IMG/VR virus record: IMGVR_UViG_3300025309_000006
Span: 166,301-230,300 of that record
Reading direction: 5' to 3' (one strand)
Source of the DNA: a virus
DNA length: 64,000 bases
Position numbers and translations under genes: made by a program. Every line of letters starts with the position of its first letter. The stretch's first letter is position 1. Below are positions 8,472 through 17,272 of this stretch, piece after piece. The notes below the pieces were generated by a model. It did no database searches, was not told the origin of the DNA, and saw nothing but the letters and a program-made list of their open reading frames with translations.

Positions 8472-8512
8472 CATTATACACTGCTTGATTGTTAATGTCA
8501 ACAATTATTATT

Positions 8513-9400
8513 TTATAATTGTGAAGTATTAAGAGATAATAAATATTTTTGGATATCTTGTTCTAAATCTTTCCTTTTGTTCCCTTGTGCAAGTATATGT
8601 ATTAATTTATATTGTTTGTCCATACTCCATAATTCATGATGATACGTTTTTCCATCTTCATTTTTCTTTCTTAGGATTCTATATAGAGGATTTTCTTCTA
8701 TGTATAATTTATAATCTTCTTTTAACCATTTATTAAACTTATCTAACCGTTCCTGAGAAAATACTGGGTTATCATGAGTATACCATTCTTCTATAGTAGA
8801 AGAATGTTTAGAACTATTACAACTATTACAAGATGGTATACAATTGTCTAACCCATTAGATCCTTTATCATCTGCATGTTCTCTATGTAAATCATGAGGT
8901 CTCACTATCCCACGATATTTTTTAAAATGTTTTTCAATTGAAAGTCCACAGAAAGCACAACAATTGTTGAAATAGTTCTTGCACAACCTCCATTCTTTTT
9001 CACTAATATAATGCATCTTTTCTTTTCGTTTCTCGGTATATATCTTTGATTTTTCTTTTCCCACTTCGCTTTTCAACCATTCTGCATGTTTACCTTTTAA
9101 TCTTCTTATTTTAGAATGTTTTTTAGTACATTCTTTATCTTTTTTGTTTGTGTGATATGTGTTTTTTCTTTTTACTCTTCGTACTTCCTTGTCTGTATTA
9201 AAATATCTTTTCTGTACATCTTTAATATTACATAATTTACATCTGGAACTTAAATTATCACTACTTTGATTCCATTCATAGAAATTATCTAAATTCATGG
9301 GAAACCACTGTTCGCATTTAGTACATTGTTTATATTCAATTTCATCAATCATTTTATGACGCTTATTATAATTAAATTGATTTCTTTCTTCTCTTGTCAA
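8513..9400 (-). CDS. HNH homing endonuclease
   Basis: 295 residues from a TTG start (9400) with AAAGGAG upstream. N-terminal treble-clef finger C-x2-C...C-x2-C (CTKCEQWFP, CKLCN). The HNH core is in the middle: CAFCG, then H-D-L-H-R-E-H-A-D-D, then N-C-I-P-S-C-N-S-C-N. The C-terminal part resembles that of the second HNH protein at 21464-22552, so they belong to one subfamily. Free-standing, next to the tRNA-like element, a typical homing position. Confidence 0.85.
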   Translation of the reverse strand: MTREERNQFNYNKRHKMIDEIEYKQCTKCEQWFPMNLDNFYEWNQSSDNLSSRCKLCNIKDVQKRYFNTDKEVRRVKRKNTYHTNKKDKECTKKHSKIRRLKGKHAEWLKSEVGKEKSKIYTEKRKEKMHYISEKEWRLCKNYFNNCCAFCGLSIEKHFKKYRGIVRPHDLHREHADDKGSNGLDNCIPSCNSCNSSKHSSTIEEWYTHDNPVFSQERLDKFNKWLKEDYKLYIEENPLYRILRKKNEDGKTYHHELWSMDKQYKLIHILAQGNKRKDLEQDIQKYLLSLNTSQL

Positions 9401-9439
9401 TTATAAATACTCCTTTTAATTTCCTATCATATTTGGATT

Positions 9440-9736
9440 CTAAGCTATTTTAATTGCATCATAATATCTATATATTATTCTTTCAAATATTGCTCTATTA
9501 TGATCTATACAATCCCCTCCGAAGCATTCAATGAATTCTGAGCGTAAAAGAGTAATGATCTCATCTCTAGTGTAGTATTTTGAGTTGATGTAATATTCTT
9601 GTGTATCTTTTGCAATTCTGCTCAATTCATGAGTGTATACCTCTTTGTAGGGGATGTCACATTCATCTTTTTCATTGCCAAAAATAGATATGATATGACT
9701 TTCTATTACATCCAATAATACTAGTTTGCTCTTCAT
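9440..9736 (-). CDS. Hypothetical protein, paralogue of 10459-10716
   Basis: About 98 residues. Shares the block Y-Y-I-x-S-K-x-(Y/F)-T-x-(D/E)-E-I-x-T-L-L-R-(S/A)-E-F-I with the gene at 10459-10716, and both end in (A/L)-I-F-E-R-I-I-x-x-Y-Y. The pair arose by duplication. Function unknown. The ATG at 9736 is favoured over closer in-frame starts. Confidence 0.7.
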   Translation of the reverse strand: MKSKLVLLDVIESHIISIFGNEKDECDIPYKEVYTHELSRIAKDTQEYYINSKYYTRDEIITLLRSEFIECFGGDCIDHNRAIFERIIYRYYDAIKIA

Positions 9737-9776
9737 ATTTAATATCATTCCTTTCAATATTGTGATTTATGGTATG

Positions 9777-10013
9777 TTAATTACCGAAATCAAACTTATT
9801 GCATATTACACAATATATATCGCTGAATGGTGGTGAAGTATAATCTATAGCACTTTTTCCATCTTCCCATTGATGGGTACATTGACTTTGAATATCTTTA
9901 AGTTGCTGTTTAAAATCAGATTCTAACTTTTCTCGTTGTTGTCTTCGCCATGATTCTAAATCTATGCGTTTTCTTTGTAATGGATGAAAATTTAAACTAG
10001 ATAAAATAGACAC
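9777..10013 (-). CDS. Small basic coiled-coil protein with CxxC pair
   Basis: 78 residues from a GTG at 10013 placed immediately after the stop of the upstream gene. Basic helix (RRQQREKLESDFKQQLKDIQSQC) followed by H-Q-W and a terminal I-Y-C-V-I-C-N-K pair, a likely zinc site C-x2-H ... C-x2-C. Not recognised. Confidence 0.65.
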   Translation of the reverse strand: MSILSSLNFHPLQRKRIDLESWRRQQREKLESDFKQQLKDIQSQCTHQWEDGKSAIDYTSPPFSDIYCVICNKFDFGN

Positions 10014-10172
10014 TTACTCTACCTCTTTCGTTTTAATAATATCATCAAATTTGCGTATCAGTTTTTCATGCATTTTAGGATGCCTCATAGTTAATGTCTC
10101 TAAGTACCCTAAACCATTCCTTATAAATATCATTTCATCTTTAGTTAATTCTAGTTTTAATAGTTTTGACAT
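10014..10172 (-). CDS. Small helical hypothetical protein
   Basis: 52 residues from ATG at 10172 with GGAGGGAGC upstream; sequence begins MSKLLKLELTKDEMIFIRNG and ends IIKTKEVE. Its stop is followed directly by the GTG of the next gene, so they are coupled. Confidence 0.7.
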   Translation of the reverse strand: MSKLLKLELTKDEMIFIRNGLGYLETLTMRHPKMHEKLIRKFDDIIKTKEVE

Positions 10173-10200
10173 TTGTAACTGCTCCCTCCAAATAGCATTT

Positions 10201-10371
10201 TTATTGTGGATTCAAATAATATTCCTTACCTAAAATACTCAAAGATTTCCTTCTTTGATATTCATCCCAACATTCTACACAACAGACAGGAACGCCTCTG
10301 TAATTAAAATCGTATTTAAAATTGATTCCACAGATACAACAAAACATTGGTTGTTTGGTGAATAATGCCAT
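10201..10371 (-). CDS. Small zinc-ribbon protein
   Basis: 56 residues from ATG at 10371 (AAGGAGATAAAGT upstream). Two Cys clusters, F-C-C-I-C-G and V-C-C-V-E-C-W, form a C4 ribbon. Ends YYLNPQ. Function unknown. Confidence 0.7.
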   Translation of the reverse strand: MALFTKQPMFCCICGINFKYDFNYRGVPVCCVECWDEYQRRKSLSILGKEYYLNPQ

Positions 10372-10458
10372 ACTTTATCTCCTTCCTATCCTATAAAACA
10401 GTGGTTTGCTAGGATCTTATAATTGATTCAGCCAATCCACACTAATCTTATCACTTGC

Positions 10459-10716
10459 TTACAACATCCTATTGTAATATTCATTTATAATTCTCTCAAA
10501 AATTAAACAATCATGATTAATGCAATCTTCATTAAAAGCCAATATAAACTCTGCACGTAATAAAGTAGCAATTTCTTCGTTGGTAAATAGTTTACTATCA
10601 ATATAATATTGAATTATTTCTGTAATTTCTTTTATTTCATGCACTCCATAATCTTCTTCGATATATTCATCATCCCAGATGTATTTTAAATTATTATTAA
10701 TAGTCGATAACAACAA
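10459..10716 (-). CDS. Hypothetical protein, paralogue of 9440-9736
   Basis: 85 residues, helical and acidic. Shares the ITEIIQYYIDSKLFTNEEIA-type block with the neighbouring paralogue (TQEYYINSKYYTRDEIITLL). Function unknown. Confidence 0.7.
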   Translation of the reverse strand: MLLSTINNNLKYIWDDEYIEEDYGVHEIKEITEIIQYYIDSKLFTNEEIATLLRAEFILAFNEDCINHDCLIFERIINEYYNRML

Positions 10717-10765
10717 TGACTTTCATCCCTTTCTTAATTGGACATAAAATATGAGTTCTAGTGTA

Positions 10766-10966
10766 TTATGTAAACATCCAAACCTTTGCATCGCAACTAT
10801 TACAAGTTATCCAAATTTGATCATGTTCACCAAGAATATCAAAACTTCCTAAATTATCTTCTGAGACATACCAACCATCACTTTCGCTATATGAACGCTC
10901 TTCTTTGTCTATTGGCCTAATTAGATTTACTTCATTTCCGCATGTGCTACAAATTATTTTAAACAT
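10766..10966 (-). CDS. Zinc-ribbon protein
   Basis: 66 residues; C-x2-C near the N-terminus (CSTCGNEV) and C-x2-C near the C-terminus (TCNSCDAKVW), a standard four-Cys ribbon. Function unknown. Confidence 0.75.
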   Translation of the reverse strand: MFKIICSTCGNEVNLIRPIDKEERSYSESDGWYVSEDNLGSFDILGEHDQIWITCNSCDAKVWMFT

Positions 10967-10985
10967 TATTTAATCCTCCTCTTTG

Positions 10986-11216
10986 CTAGGATATTATCCA
11001 TACTTTATTTGTTGTCTCAACTACAATAATATCTAGATCAAGCCAATGTTCCACATCAATGATATTTTCATGACTGAAAAATGACCCACCTTCATATACG
11101 ATTAGTAATGGATTATCTAATGTTAATTCGGTTTTTGCCATATCTAATTTCTTATGTAGGTATTGAGGACAGACATCATTTCCAGTGGGTTTGTTTTTAA
11201 TTGAAGTTATTTCCAT
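10986..11216 (-). CDS. Small hypothetical protein
   Basis: 76 residues, with PLLIVYEGGSFFSHENIIDVEHWLDLDIIVVET. No family recognised. AAAGGATAAAT precedes the ATG. Confidence 0.7.
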   Translation of the reverse strand: MEITSIKNKPTGNDVCPQYLHKKLDMAKTELTLDNPLLIVYEGGSFFSHENIIDVEHWLDLDIIVVETTNKVWIIS

Positions 11217-11251
11217 ATATTTATCCTTTCAAATGGTTTGAAATTCTTTTT

Positions 11252-11734
11252 TTATTGCCAAAATTTATACCACTTTTTCGTTTCAGTTTTAGTATTTAAG
11301 CTTTTATTACAATTCCTTAATTCTTCTATTTGAATCCTCAACTCTACTCTTTCAAGTTCTCGTTGTAGTTCTTCAATTTGATCGTCTATATCTTTTTTGA
11401 TTTTATTTTTTTCTTCTATATTATCATCTAATTTTAAAACTTTATCGGTATAATAGATAATATTTCCATCATCAGTACCCTCTACTGATTCAACTATATT
11501 ACCATTAAATTTCTCCCCAATATTTAATCTGTAATCTAGATCCTTTAATTCAAAATATGTTTCATATGTGATTTCTTCATTTGAAATAATATCTCCCCAT
11601 CTTAACATTTCAATCTTATGTTTAATTTGACGAACTTCATAAGAATCAAAATTAATACGACTAAAATACCAATAATTAACTACGCAAAATTTATAATTTA
11701 ATTTTATATTTTTACCTTTAACAATTATTTTCAT
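11252..11734 (-). CDS. Hypothetical protein with C-terminal coiled coil
   Basis: 160 residues. Beta-rich N-terminal part up to about residue 100, then a strong coiled coil (KKDIDDQIEELQRELERVEL). Function unknown. Confidence 0.7.
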   Translation of the reverse strand: MKIIVKGKNIKLNYKFCVVNYWYFSRINFDSYEVRQIKHKIEMLRWGDIISNEEITYETYFELKDLDYRLNIGEKFNGNIVESVEGTDDGNIIYYTDKVLKLDDNIEEKNKIKKDIDDQIEELQRELERVELRIQIEELRNCNKSLNTKTETKKWYKFWQ

Positions 11735-11798
11735 AATAACATCCTTTCAAATCAGTTTTTCGAGGGACTATTTAATTAAACCCCTCTTTCATTTGTTC

Positions 11799-11990
11799 TT
11801 ATTTCATTTCAAGAGTTAGAGACATGCCGTTCTTTTTTACCCATTGAAATTTTCCATCTTTATTCACCATAACATTTTGATCTCCAAATGAGATTGTAAA
11901 CTTTCTTTCTTCCATAAATGAATTTATTTCATCTTCGCTAATTCCTTGAGAAAGCATTTTTTCTTTTATTGCATTATATATTTTATACAT
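11799..11990 (-). CDS. Small hypothetical protein
   Basis: 63 residues. The N-terminus KEKMLSQGISEDEINSFMEER looks like a short SHOCT/UBA-type helical pair; the rest is a beta hairpin (MVNKDGKFQWVKK). Not recognised further. Confidence 0.65.
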   Translation of the reverse strand: MYKIYNAIKEKMLSQGISEDEINSFMEERKFTISFGDQNVMVNKDGKFQWVKKNGMSLTLEMK

Positions 11991-12091
11991 ACCATCAATC
12001 CCTTCATTTATTATTCAGTATCTTCTAAATCTAATGTCTACCTTGCAAATTTATGAAAACAATCTGATAAATATTGAATCTTTCCATAAAT

Positions 12092-12469
12092 TTAGTTGTT
12101 GCTAGGATTGCTTTTTACATTTGATTTAACCTTAATTGTAAATATACTCAATATTGCGGTTAATACTACATATGTCCAGAATCCATTAATATAAAATCCT
12201 AACAAATAATTATCAAGCAACCACAGTTTCACTGGAGTTAATACAATTGCCACAAAAAATAGAATTATAGTAGTTAAACACCCTATCCCTAAAGGGATTG
12301 TTAAAACAGAGGCAATCATAAGTAAACTAAACAAATATCCTATAGCGACCATAAGCAAAGTTGCAATAATCATAGTTTTTGTATCAGAGATAGATATATA
12401 TTCTTTAAAATACTCGTTACCAACCCAGAACACTAAAAATGTTAATATTGCGTTTAATATATTTCTCAT
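12092..12469 (-). CDS. Small integral membrane protein
   Basis: 125 residues with about four hydrophobic segments (residues 4-20, 31-58, 60-80, 95-112). Almost no loops. No family recognised. Confidence 0.75.
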   Translation of the reverse strand: MRNILNAILTFLVFWVGNEYFKEYISISDTKTMIIATLLMVAIGYLFSLLMIASVLTIPLGIGCLTTIILFFVAIVLTPVKLWLLDNYLLGFYINGFWTYVVLTAILSIFTIKVKSNVKSNPSNN

Positions 12470-12526
12470 AACGCTCTCTCTCCTTTTATTTTTATAATCA
12501 ATTCAATGGTTAATTTTAAGCCCAAT

Positions 12527-12778
12527 TTATTTTTCTTTATATCGATTACAATCTTTAATAATCTGAATATTAATTTGTTTAATATGTTTGCAATAATTTT
12601 TTGGTTGTAATATGAATTGTTCAATATGTGATAATACAAAATAATGTCCTTTTTTATACCATTTTCCTAATCCAATGATCTTCAATGGATAATAAGGTAA
12701 ATAAGTTATAAAATAGAATATCTGAGCAGGAATAACTACTAAAATTATAAACCACCAAGGGAAAGGATTAAAGAACAT
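12527..12778 (-). CDS. Small membrane protein
   Basis: 83 residues. One or two hydrophobic segments in the first 35 residues (MFFNPFPWWFIILVVIPAQ), then a basic His/Lys-rich tail. No family recognised. Adjacent to another membrane protein gene. Confidence 0.7.
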   Translation of the reverse strand: MFFNPFPWWFIILVVIPAQIFYFITYLPYYPLKIIGLGKWYKKGHYFVLSHIEQFILQPKNYCKHIKQINIQIIKDCNRYKEK

Positions 12779-12827
12779 ATTTTACACCTCCCTCCTTATT
12801 ATCCTATGAAAGATTCGTTTCTTGGGG

Positions 12828-13280
12828 TTATCTCAACATCTTAAATCCACCCTTAACCAACCAATCTCTAACTTCTTTGACTTCTTCAATTGGTGTATTT
12901 TCTGGAACTAAAATACTATTAATGTGTGCATAGGTCGAAGAATCTCCACCTCCCATATATTCATCTGAGATAATTATATAAAGCCAAATCTTATCATTGA
13001 AGATTATAAAATATTCTTTTGTACTATCAGGTAAAGGCATATCAAAATCATAAGCACTTTCCTCTAAGTCTACTTCTTTATTAAGATAGTAAATGAAATC
13101 TTCAACTTCTTCTGGTTCACTTCTATATGGATCTAAATCACTAAATTCCTTTCTAATTACTTTAAAATAATCTGGCTCTTTTCTACCTGTATTAGATATA
13201 GAAATCATTTTTCCTTCTTTGTCTAGTTCTTTATGTTTATACCACACTGCACCTTTACCATTATATTTAGTTACTTTCAT
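12828..13280 (-). CDS. Hypothetical protein
   Basis: 150 residues, acidic, with YFIIFNDKIWLYIIISDEYMGGGDSSTYAHINS in the middle. Ends VRDWLVKGGFKMLR. Not recognised. Confidence 0.75.
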   Translation of the reverse strand: MKVTKYNGKGAVWYKHKELDKEGKMISISNTGRKEPDYFKVIRKEFSDLDPYRSEPEEVEDFIYYLNKEVDLEESAYDFDMPLPDSTKEYFIIFNDKIWLYIIISDEYMGGGDSSTYAHINSILVPENTPIEEVKEVRDWLVKGGFKMLR

Positions 13281-13293
13281 TATTACCTTCCCT

Positions 13294-13478
13294 TCATTTT
13301 CCTAATAATTTATTTCTTTTCTCTTGTAGCTCCAATATTTCATTAGAATATTCTTGTCCTAATACAATAAGTCCATTGCCATTCCAACATTTATCATCCA
13401 TTAATATTTTTGCTTCAAACTCTTCTAATTCTAATAAATATTTTCAAGTTCTTCGATTCTTTTATGTAATGAATTCAT
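13294..13478 (-). pseudogene. Frameshifted small coiled-coil gene
   Basis: An ATG at 13478 behind AAAGGAGAAAATT opens MNSLHKRIEELENIY and stops; a second frame, offset by -1 at GAAAATATT, continues LLELEEFEAKILMDDKCWNGNGL and ends KRNKLLGK. Joined, the two make one acidic coiled-coil protein of about 61 residues. A one-base indel in the A-run explains this; programmed slippage is less likely as no classical slippery heptamer is seen. Confidence 0.5.
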
Positions 13479-13494
13479 ATTAATTTTCTCCTTT

Positions 13495-14139
13495 CTATTC
13501 GAATAACCCCTGAACTTTCGAATTAATTTCTTTTTCTTCCCTAATTGTAAATATACTTATACTTGGATTTACTTTTAAAACATTTGCTAAAGTCGATGAA
13601 TAGTATACTCTAAGAATTTCGCCATACATAATCATTTTTGATTTATTGGCAAGTTCGTTTACTAAATCCAAAGATTTTTTATTGTCTGAACCGATATTAT
13701 CACCATCTGTTAAATGTAGAATATAGATATCTAAATCTTTATTATCAATAATATCAATAATTTCTAATGCTTTTTGATAAGCAGGAGAACACCTAGTTCC
13801 ACCAGTTTCTTGTCCATCACTAAAATCTGCTAATTTATTAACTACAAAAGCCTCAGTATTATGTAAAATATAACAAACATCTAAATTTTTATAACTTACT
13901 GATAAAATATCAAATATCTGATTATAAATTTCAGAAGATATTTTTCTTTCCCATGTTCCCATAGACCCTGAACAATCTCTAATTGCGATTAGTAAAGATG
14001 GTTTATCGTTTGTCAGACTAAATTTATTAATAGTTTCTATGGCTTGTTCAATTTCTTTAATTTCCTCATTAATTATTTGAATTTCATTTCTTTTAGTTCT
14101 TAGCACATTAGTTAAATTAATAATTTGTTTATTTATCAT
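13495..14139 (-). CDS. DUF444/YhbH-like VWA-domain protein
   Basis: 214 residues. An N-terminal coiled coil (residues 10-40) is followed by a von Willebrand A domain with the metal-site motif I-R-D-C-S-G-S-M-G (D-x-S-x-S). Further on come I-L-H-N-T-E-A, E-T-G-G-T-R and L-H-L-T-D-G-D-N. This order matches DUF444/YhbH-type proteins, known from sporulation and stress gene clusters. Shorter than chromosomal YhbH, so only the VWA part is kept. It is distinct from the TerY-like VWA at 46848-47522. Confidence 0.75.
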   Translation of the reverse strand: MINKQIINLTNVLRTKRNEIQIINEEIKEIEQAIETINKFSLTNDKPSLLIAIRDCSGSMGTWERKISSEIYNQIFDILSVSYKNLDVCYILHNTEAFVVNKLADFSDGQETGGTRCSPAYQKALEIIDIIDNKDLDIYILHLTDGDNIGSDNKKSLDLVNELANKSKMIMYGEILRVYYSSTLANVLKVNPSISIFTIREEKEINSKVQGLFE

Positions 14140-14171
14140 ATTATTTCTTCCTTCCTAAATAAAATATTATT

Positions 14172-14309
14172 TCATCCTTGTCTTTCTTCACATTTATCTT
14201 CAAATGCACAACCATTACATAACCACACTTTACAGTTTTCACAAAAACAAGATTCTGAAGTTAATGTATTGCCACAAATATCACATTGAAAATCATTTGG
14301 ATCGCTCAT
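14172..14309 (-). CDS. Small Cys-rich zinc protein
   Basis: 45 residues from ATG at 14309 behind AAGGAGAATC. Nine Cys in C-D-I-C, C-F-C-E-N-C, C-N-G-C and C-E-E spacing, so it probably binds two zinc ions. Not recognised. Confidence 0.7.
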   Translation of the reverse strand: MSDPNDFQCDICGNTLTSESCFCENCKVWLCNGCAFEDKCEERQG

Positions 14310-14371
14310 TTTGATTCTCCTTTCATAAGATAAGTTGTATCATTGAAGGGGTTGTTACACCCCTTATTCTA

Positions 14372-14776
14372 TTACAAATTTTTCATAATCTCATCAATCT
14401 CAAGTTCAACTTTCTTCTCATTAGAAAGTAATTGATGTAATTTAGATTCCATAACTTTCAACTTATTTTCTTCTTCTTTACGACTTACAAAATCTAATTT
14501 TGACTTAATATCAGTAATCCATTCCATAACATGATACCCTGAAATAACAAAATCAATTTCTAATTCTTTTGCAGATTTAGCATATGAATTTAGTTTTACT
14601 AATAGATAAGTTAATTGCTCTTTATTAAGGACTTGAATATTAACTCTTATGCTGTCTAGTTCAATTGAACAATTAGTAATTGGATTAAATTTCTGAGACT
14701 TTCCTAATTTGATTTTCTTACCCTCAATTTGTTTTTTGAGTTCCATAATTTTAAGATCATTTGTTTCAGTTTTCAT
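14372..14776 (-). CDS. Coiled-coil hypothetical protein
   Basis: 134 residues, largely helical with a C-terminal coiled coil (RKEEENKLKVMESKLHQLLS). Its ATG follows the stop of the 373-residue gene by one base, so the two are coupled. Function unknown. Confidence 0.7.
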   Translation of the reverse strand: MKTETNDLKIMELKKQIEGKKIKLGKSQKFNPITNCSIELDSIRVNIQVLNKEQLTYLLVKLNSYAKSAKELEIDFVISGYHVMEWITDIKSKLDFVSRKEEENKLKVMESKLHQLLSNEKKVELEIDEIMKNL

Positions 14777-14777
14777 T

Positions 14778-15899
14778 TTATTTCACCATCCTATAAATTT
14801 TTCCATTTTCTAAATACTCATTTTTATAAACAGGATTATATTTTTTAAATACATCTTCAATAGTACCTATATTATTATGAACATAAGAATTTGTTGATCT
14901 TACATAATCTCCTCTTAAATAATATAAGTTATATTCTTTATCAAATCTAATTTCTGCAATTACTTCTTCAAAATCTTTTTGTGATTTAATATTAAGAGTA
15001 CGCCAGTTCTCGTCTAAATCAAGACTATTAACATATTCGATAAATTCCTCAAAAGTGTATTGAATATATTCATCTTTGCTTTTATCATATGGAGAATATT
15101 CAGTTTTACATTCAAGTTTCTCAAATAACTCTGCGTAATTTTCTACACAATTAGTTGAAATAGTATCTATAAACCTTTCTCCTAGTGATTTGATAGTTAA
15201 GATGCTTAAATATGATTCATCTCGATAATCTTTGGTTTCCCTAGCAAAGAAATGATGTTTACCTTTATTAACATCTTTCTTTACACTTTTATAACTCACA
15301 CCTCCCCAATTAGTTCTTCCTTCGGGAATACTATCATATTCAGTGGTATGATAATCGAATCTGCCCATATAAACCCATTCTTCATTTGATTTAGTTTTAT
15401 ATGTAGCACCTAAGATTAATTCTTTTGCCTTAACATAACTATTTTTAAGAATCATTTCACTATATTCAGTAATCTCTTTATAGTCAGGTGAATCTACTGG
15501 CATTAACAATAAATCCTTGCCATCCCAACCATAGACAAATTCACCTTCCAAACCCTTACCTTTGATAGAACTAGCATTTTCAAGAATATAGAGTAAGTTC
15601 TCTATTGTGACTTCGAACTCAAAATTACGAGGATCGTATACCCTTACATACGCCTGTCTATGACTCCAATGGCTTGAATAGTCGCCTACTTTCTTATTTA
15701 ATACAAATCCACTAGTTGGTTCATTGGTGAATTCTTGTGGTTCAATTTTATTATCCCTCCAACTATTCCAAGATGCTTCTTTTCTTAATTTACCTTTTTG
15801 ATCAATGTAAATAACATAAGCTAGTTGACCTGTATATGTATCAGAACGTGTTTGATAACCTACTTTAATTGTTTTAGGCAAAAATATTGTAGTATTCAA
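14778..15899 (-). CDS. Large conserved phage-type hypothetical protein
   Basis: 373 residues. N-terminus reads T-I-F-L-P-K-T-I-K-V-G-Y-Q-x-R-x-D-T-Y-T-G-x-L-A-Y-V-I-Y, then W-N-S-W-R-D and G-F-V-L-N-K-K-V-G-D-Y. I recall proteins of this architecture as conserved hypotheticals in Bacillota and Clostridium phages. It has no transmembrane segment or catalytic motif I can name. A small zinc ribbon gene lies just upstream. Confidence 0.7.
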   Translation of the reverse strand: MNTTIFLPKTIKVGYQTRSDTYTGQLAYVIYIDQKGKLRKEASWNSWRDNKIEPQEFTNEPTSGFVLNKKVGDYSSHWSHRQAYVRVYDPRNFEFEVTIENLLYILENASSIKGKGLEGEFVYGWDGKDLLLMPVDSPDYKEITEYSEMILKNSYVKAKELILGATYKTKSNEEWVYMGRFDYHTTEYDSIPEGRTNWGGVSYKSVKKDVNKGKHHFFARETKDYRDESYLSILTIKSLGERFIDTISTNCVENYAELFEKLECKTEYSPYDKSKDEYIQYTFEEFIEYVNSLDLDENWRTLNIKSQKDFEEVIAEIRFDKEYNLYYLRGDYVRSTNSYVHNNIGTIEDVFKKYNPVYKNEYLENGKIYRMVK

Positions 15900-15909
15900 T
15901 TTTAGTTTG

Positions 15910-16098
15910 TCACTCCTTTATTTCATTATTATTTTCATCAACCAATTTTAAGAAACCACATTCACAACTAATTGTTACAATTTCATCTTTTACACTTACT
16001 TGTAATTTTGTGTCTTTCCAACTGCTTCCGCAATTCGGACATTTCTTATATTTTCTAGTGATATTGACAAATTTAAATGCATCCATTAAATATATCAC
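15910..16098 (-). CDS. Small zinc-ribbon protein
   Basis: 62 residues; K-C-P-N-C-G and S-C-E-C-G form a four-Cys ribbon. Eleven bases upstream of the 373-residue gene, likely co-translated. Function unknown. Confidence 0.75.
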   Translation of the reverse strand: MIYLMDAFKFVNITRKYKKCPNCGSSWKDTKLQVSVKDEIVTISCECGFLKLVDENNNEIKE

Positions 16099-16131
16099 CT
16101 CCCTTCATTCAATTAAATATGCAATTTCAAA

Positions 16132-16632
16132 CTAATTAACAACTTCAATTCTTATTTTCTTGCCGTAAAATCTTCTACATATTTCATCCATTTCAAGATT
16201 GTCTACTATATACCTATCTCTACCCCAATCTGAATATTTAGTACGCAATTCACCTTCATAAAAAGTATTTAAATATGGCAATATTAATTTACTTTCGATG
16301 TAATTATAAAAAGTATTTACGGAATAATCTTCTTCCGAATCCACACTAAAATAAGGATCATCATCTTCAATAATATGTCCATTAGGTAAACTACCTTGCA
16401 ATCCAATTTGAATAAATTTACTTATCCAACCATCACAATCTTCTACTCTTATATTAGCGTAACTTTGGGATATATTTAAGTTGTGTGTCTGTTTTAATTT
16501 AGATAGAGCTTCTTTATAATTTAAATTAATAATATCTTGTTCATTAATACATTCTGACTCATGACTTACACAATCATATCTCTCTTCAAATTCAACTCCA
16601 CATTTCTCACACTTAAAAACTTCTTTAGGCAT
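16132..16632 (-). CDS. Protein with N-terminal zinc finger
   Basis: 166 residues. Starts with a C2H2-like finger C-E-K-C-G-V-E-F-E-E-R-Y-D-C-V-S-H-E-S-E-C. The remaining 140 residues are acidic alpha/beta without a recognised domain (ends RRFYGKKIRIEVVN). Confidence 0.7.
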   Translation of the reverse strand: MPKEVFKCEKCGVEFEERYDCVSHESECINEQDIINLNYKEALSKLKQTHNLNISQSYANIRVEDCDGWISKFIQIGLQGSLPNGHIIEDDDPYFSVDSEEDYSVNTFYNYIESKLILPYLNTFYEGELRTKYSDWGRDRYIVDNLEMDEICRRFYGKKIRIEVVN

Positions 16633-16681
16633 TTAATACTTCCTTTCTAATTTAGCATGAATTGTTCTTTTGATTTGGTTT

Positions 16682-16885
16682 TTATTTGAACCCTTTATCA
16701 TAAATATCTTTTCTAACCCATGCCCACCTATGATCTCCTTGCCCACAATAGTATCCATACAATCCCGTCTCTGGAATAAGGCATCTAATATATTCATACC
16801 CATTCCATTTTGCTTTTCTATCATCCCATTCTTGTTGTGTATATTGATACTCTTCTGCCCAAAAACATTCTGAAGAACTAAACAT
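16682..16885 (-). CDS. Small aromatic hypothetical protein
   Basis: 67 residues with an AAGGAGATG site. Rich in Trp, Tyr and Gly (ETGLYGYYCGQGDHRWAWVRKDIYDKGFK). Not recognised. An overlapping frame at 16633-16824 is taken as its shadow. Confidence 0.7.
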   Translation of the reverse strand: MFSSSECFWAEEYQYTQQEWDDRKAKWNGYEYIRCLIPETGLYGYYCGQGDHRWAWVRKDIYDKGFK

Positions 16886-16909
16886 TAATTTAATTCATCT
16901 CCTTTTATT

Positions 16910-17155
16910 TTATCTTACACAACCATTAGGGACTATACTAAAAGATAAATTATCAAACATCAAATCTTCTAATCGTAAAGTTTTAATAATTGTTGCCCCT
17001 TTTAAGATACTTATTGATTGCCCAATATTTCCTGAAATTTGATAATTGTATTTATGTATCTCATTCATTTCTTCTTCTGGTATAATTGCATCTAATCGTC
17101 CAATAGAATTAAGAAATTCAAATACCTCATGTTTATAAACTCTTACTTCACTCAT
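16910..17155 (-). CDS. Small hypothetical protein
   Basis: 81 residues with a hydrophobic C-terminal half (GNIGQSISILKGATIIKTLRL). AAAGGGGATAAAC precedes the ATG. Not recognised. Confidence 0.7.
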   Translation of the reverse strand: MSEVRVYKHEVFEFLNSIGRLDAIIPEEEMNEIHKYNYQISGNIGQSISILKGATIIKTLRLEDLMFDNLSFSIVPNGCVR

Positions 17156-17217
17156 TTGTTTATCCCCTTTATTTTATCATAAATCCATAATTTCATCGTG
17201 TTTTGTTATTTTCTGTT

Positions 17218-17252
17218 ATCCAAGCCTACCGCCTATCTCAGTAGGCTTGGAT
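17218..17252 (-). terminator. Strong hairpin downstream of 17273-17692 gene
   Basis: ATCCAAGCCTAC pairs with GTAGGCTTGGAT, twelve base pairs with an 11-nt loop, starting 20 bases past the stop. A T-run is missing, so it may be a terminator with a weak tail or an RNA-stability element. Confidence 0.55.
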
Positions 17253-17272
17253 TAATTATTTATGCCTATCTA

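Noticed and set aside
16633-16824. Minus-strand frame of 63 codons
   Set aside because: It overlaps 16682-16885 in another frame, lacks a ribosome binding site, and its composition is shadow-like; the overlapping gene has AAGGAGATG.
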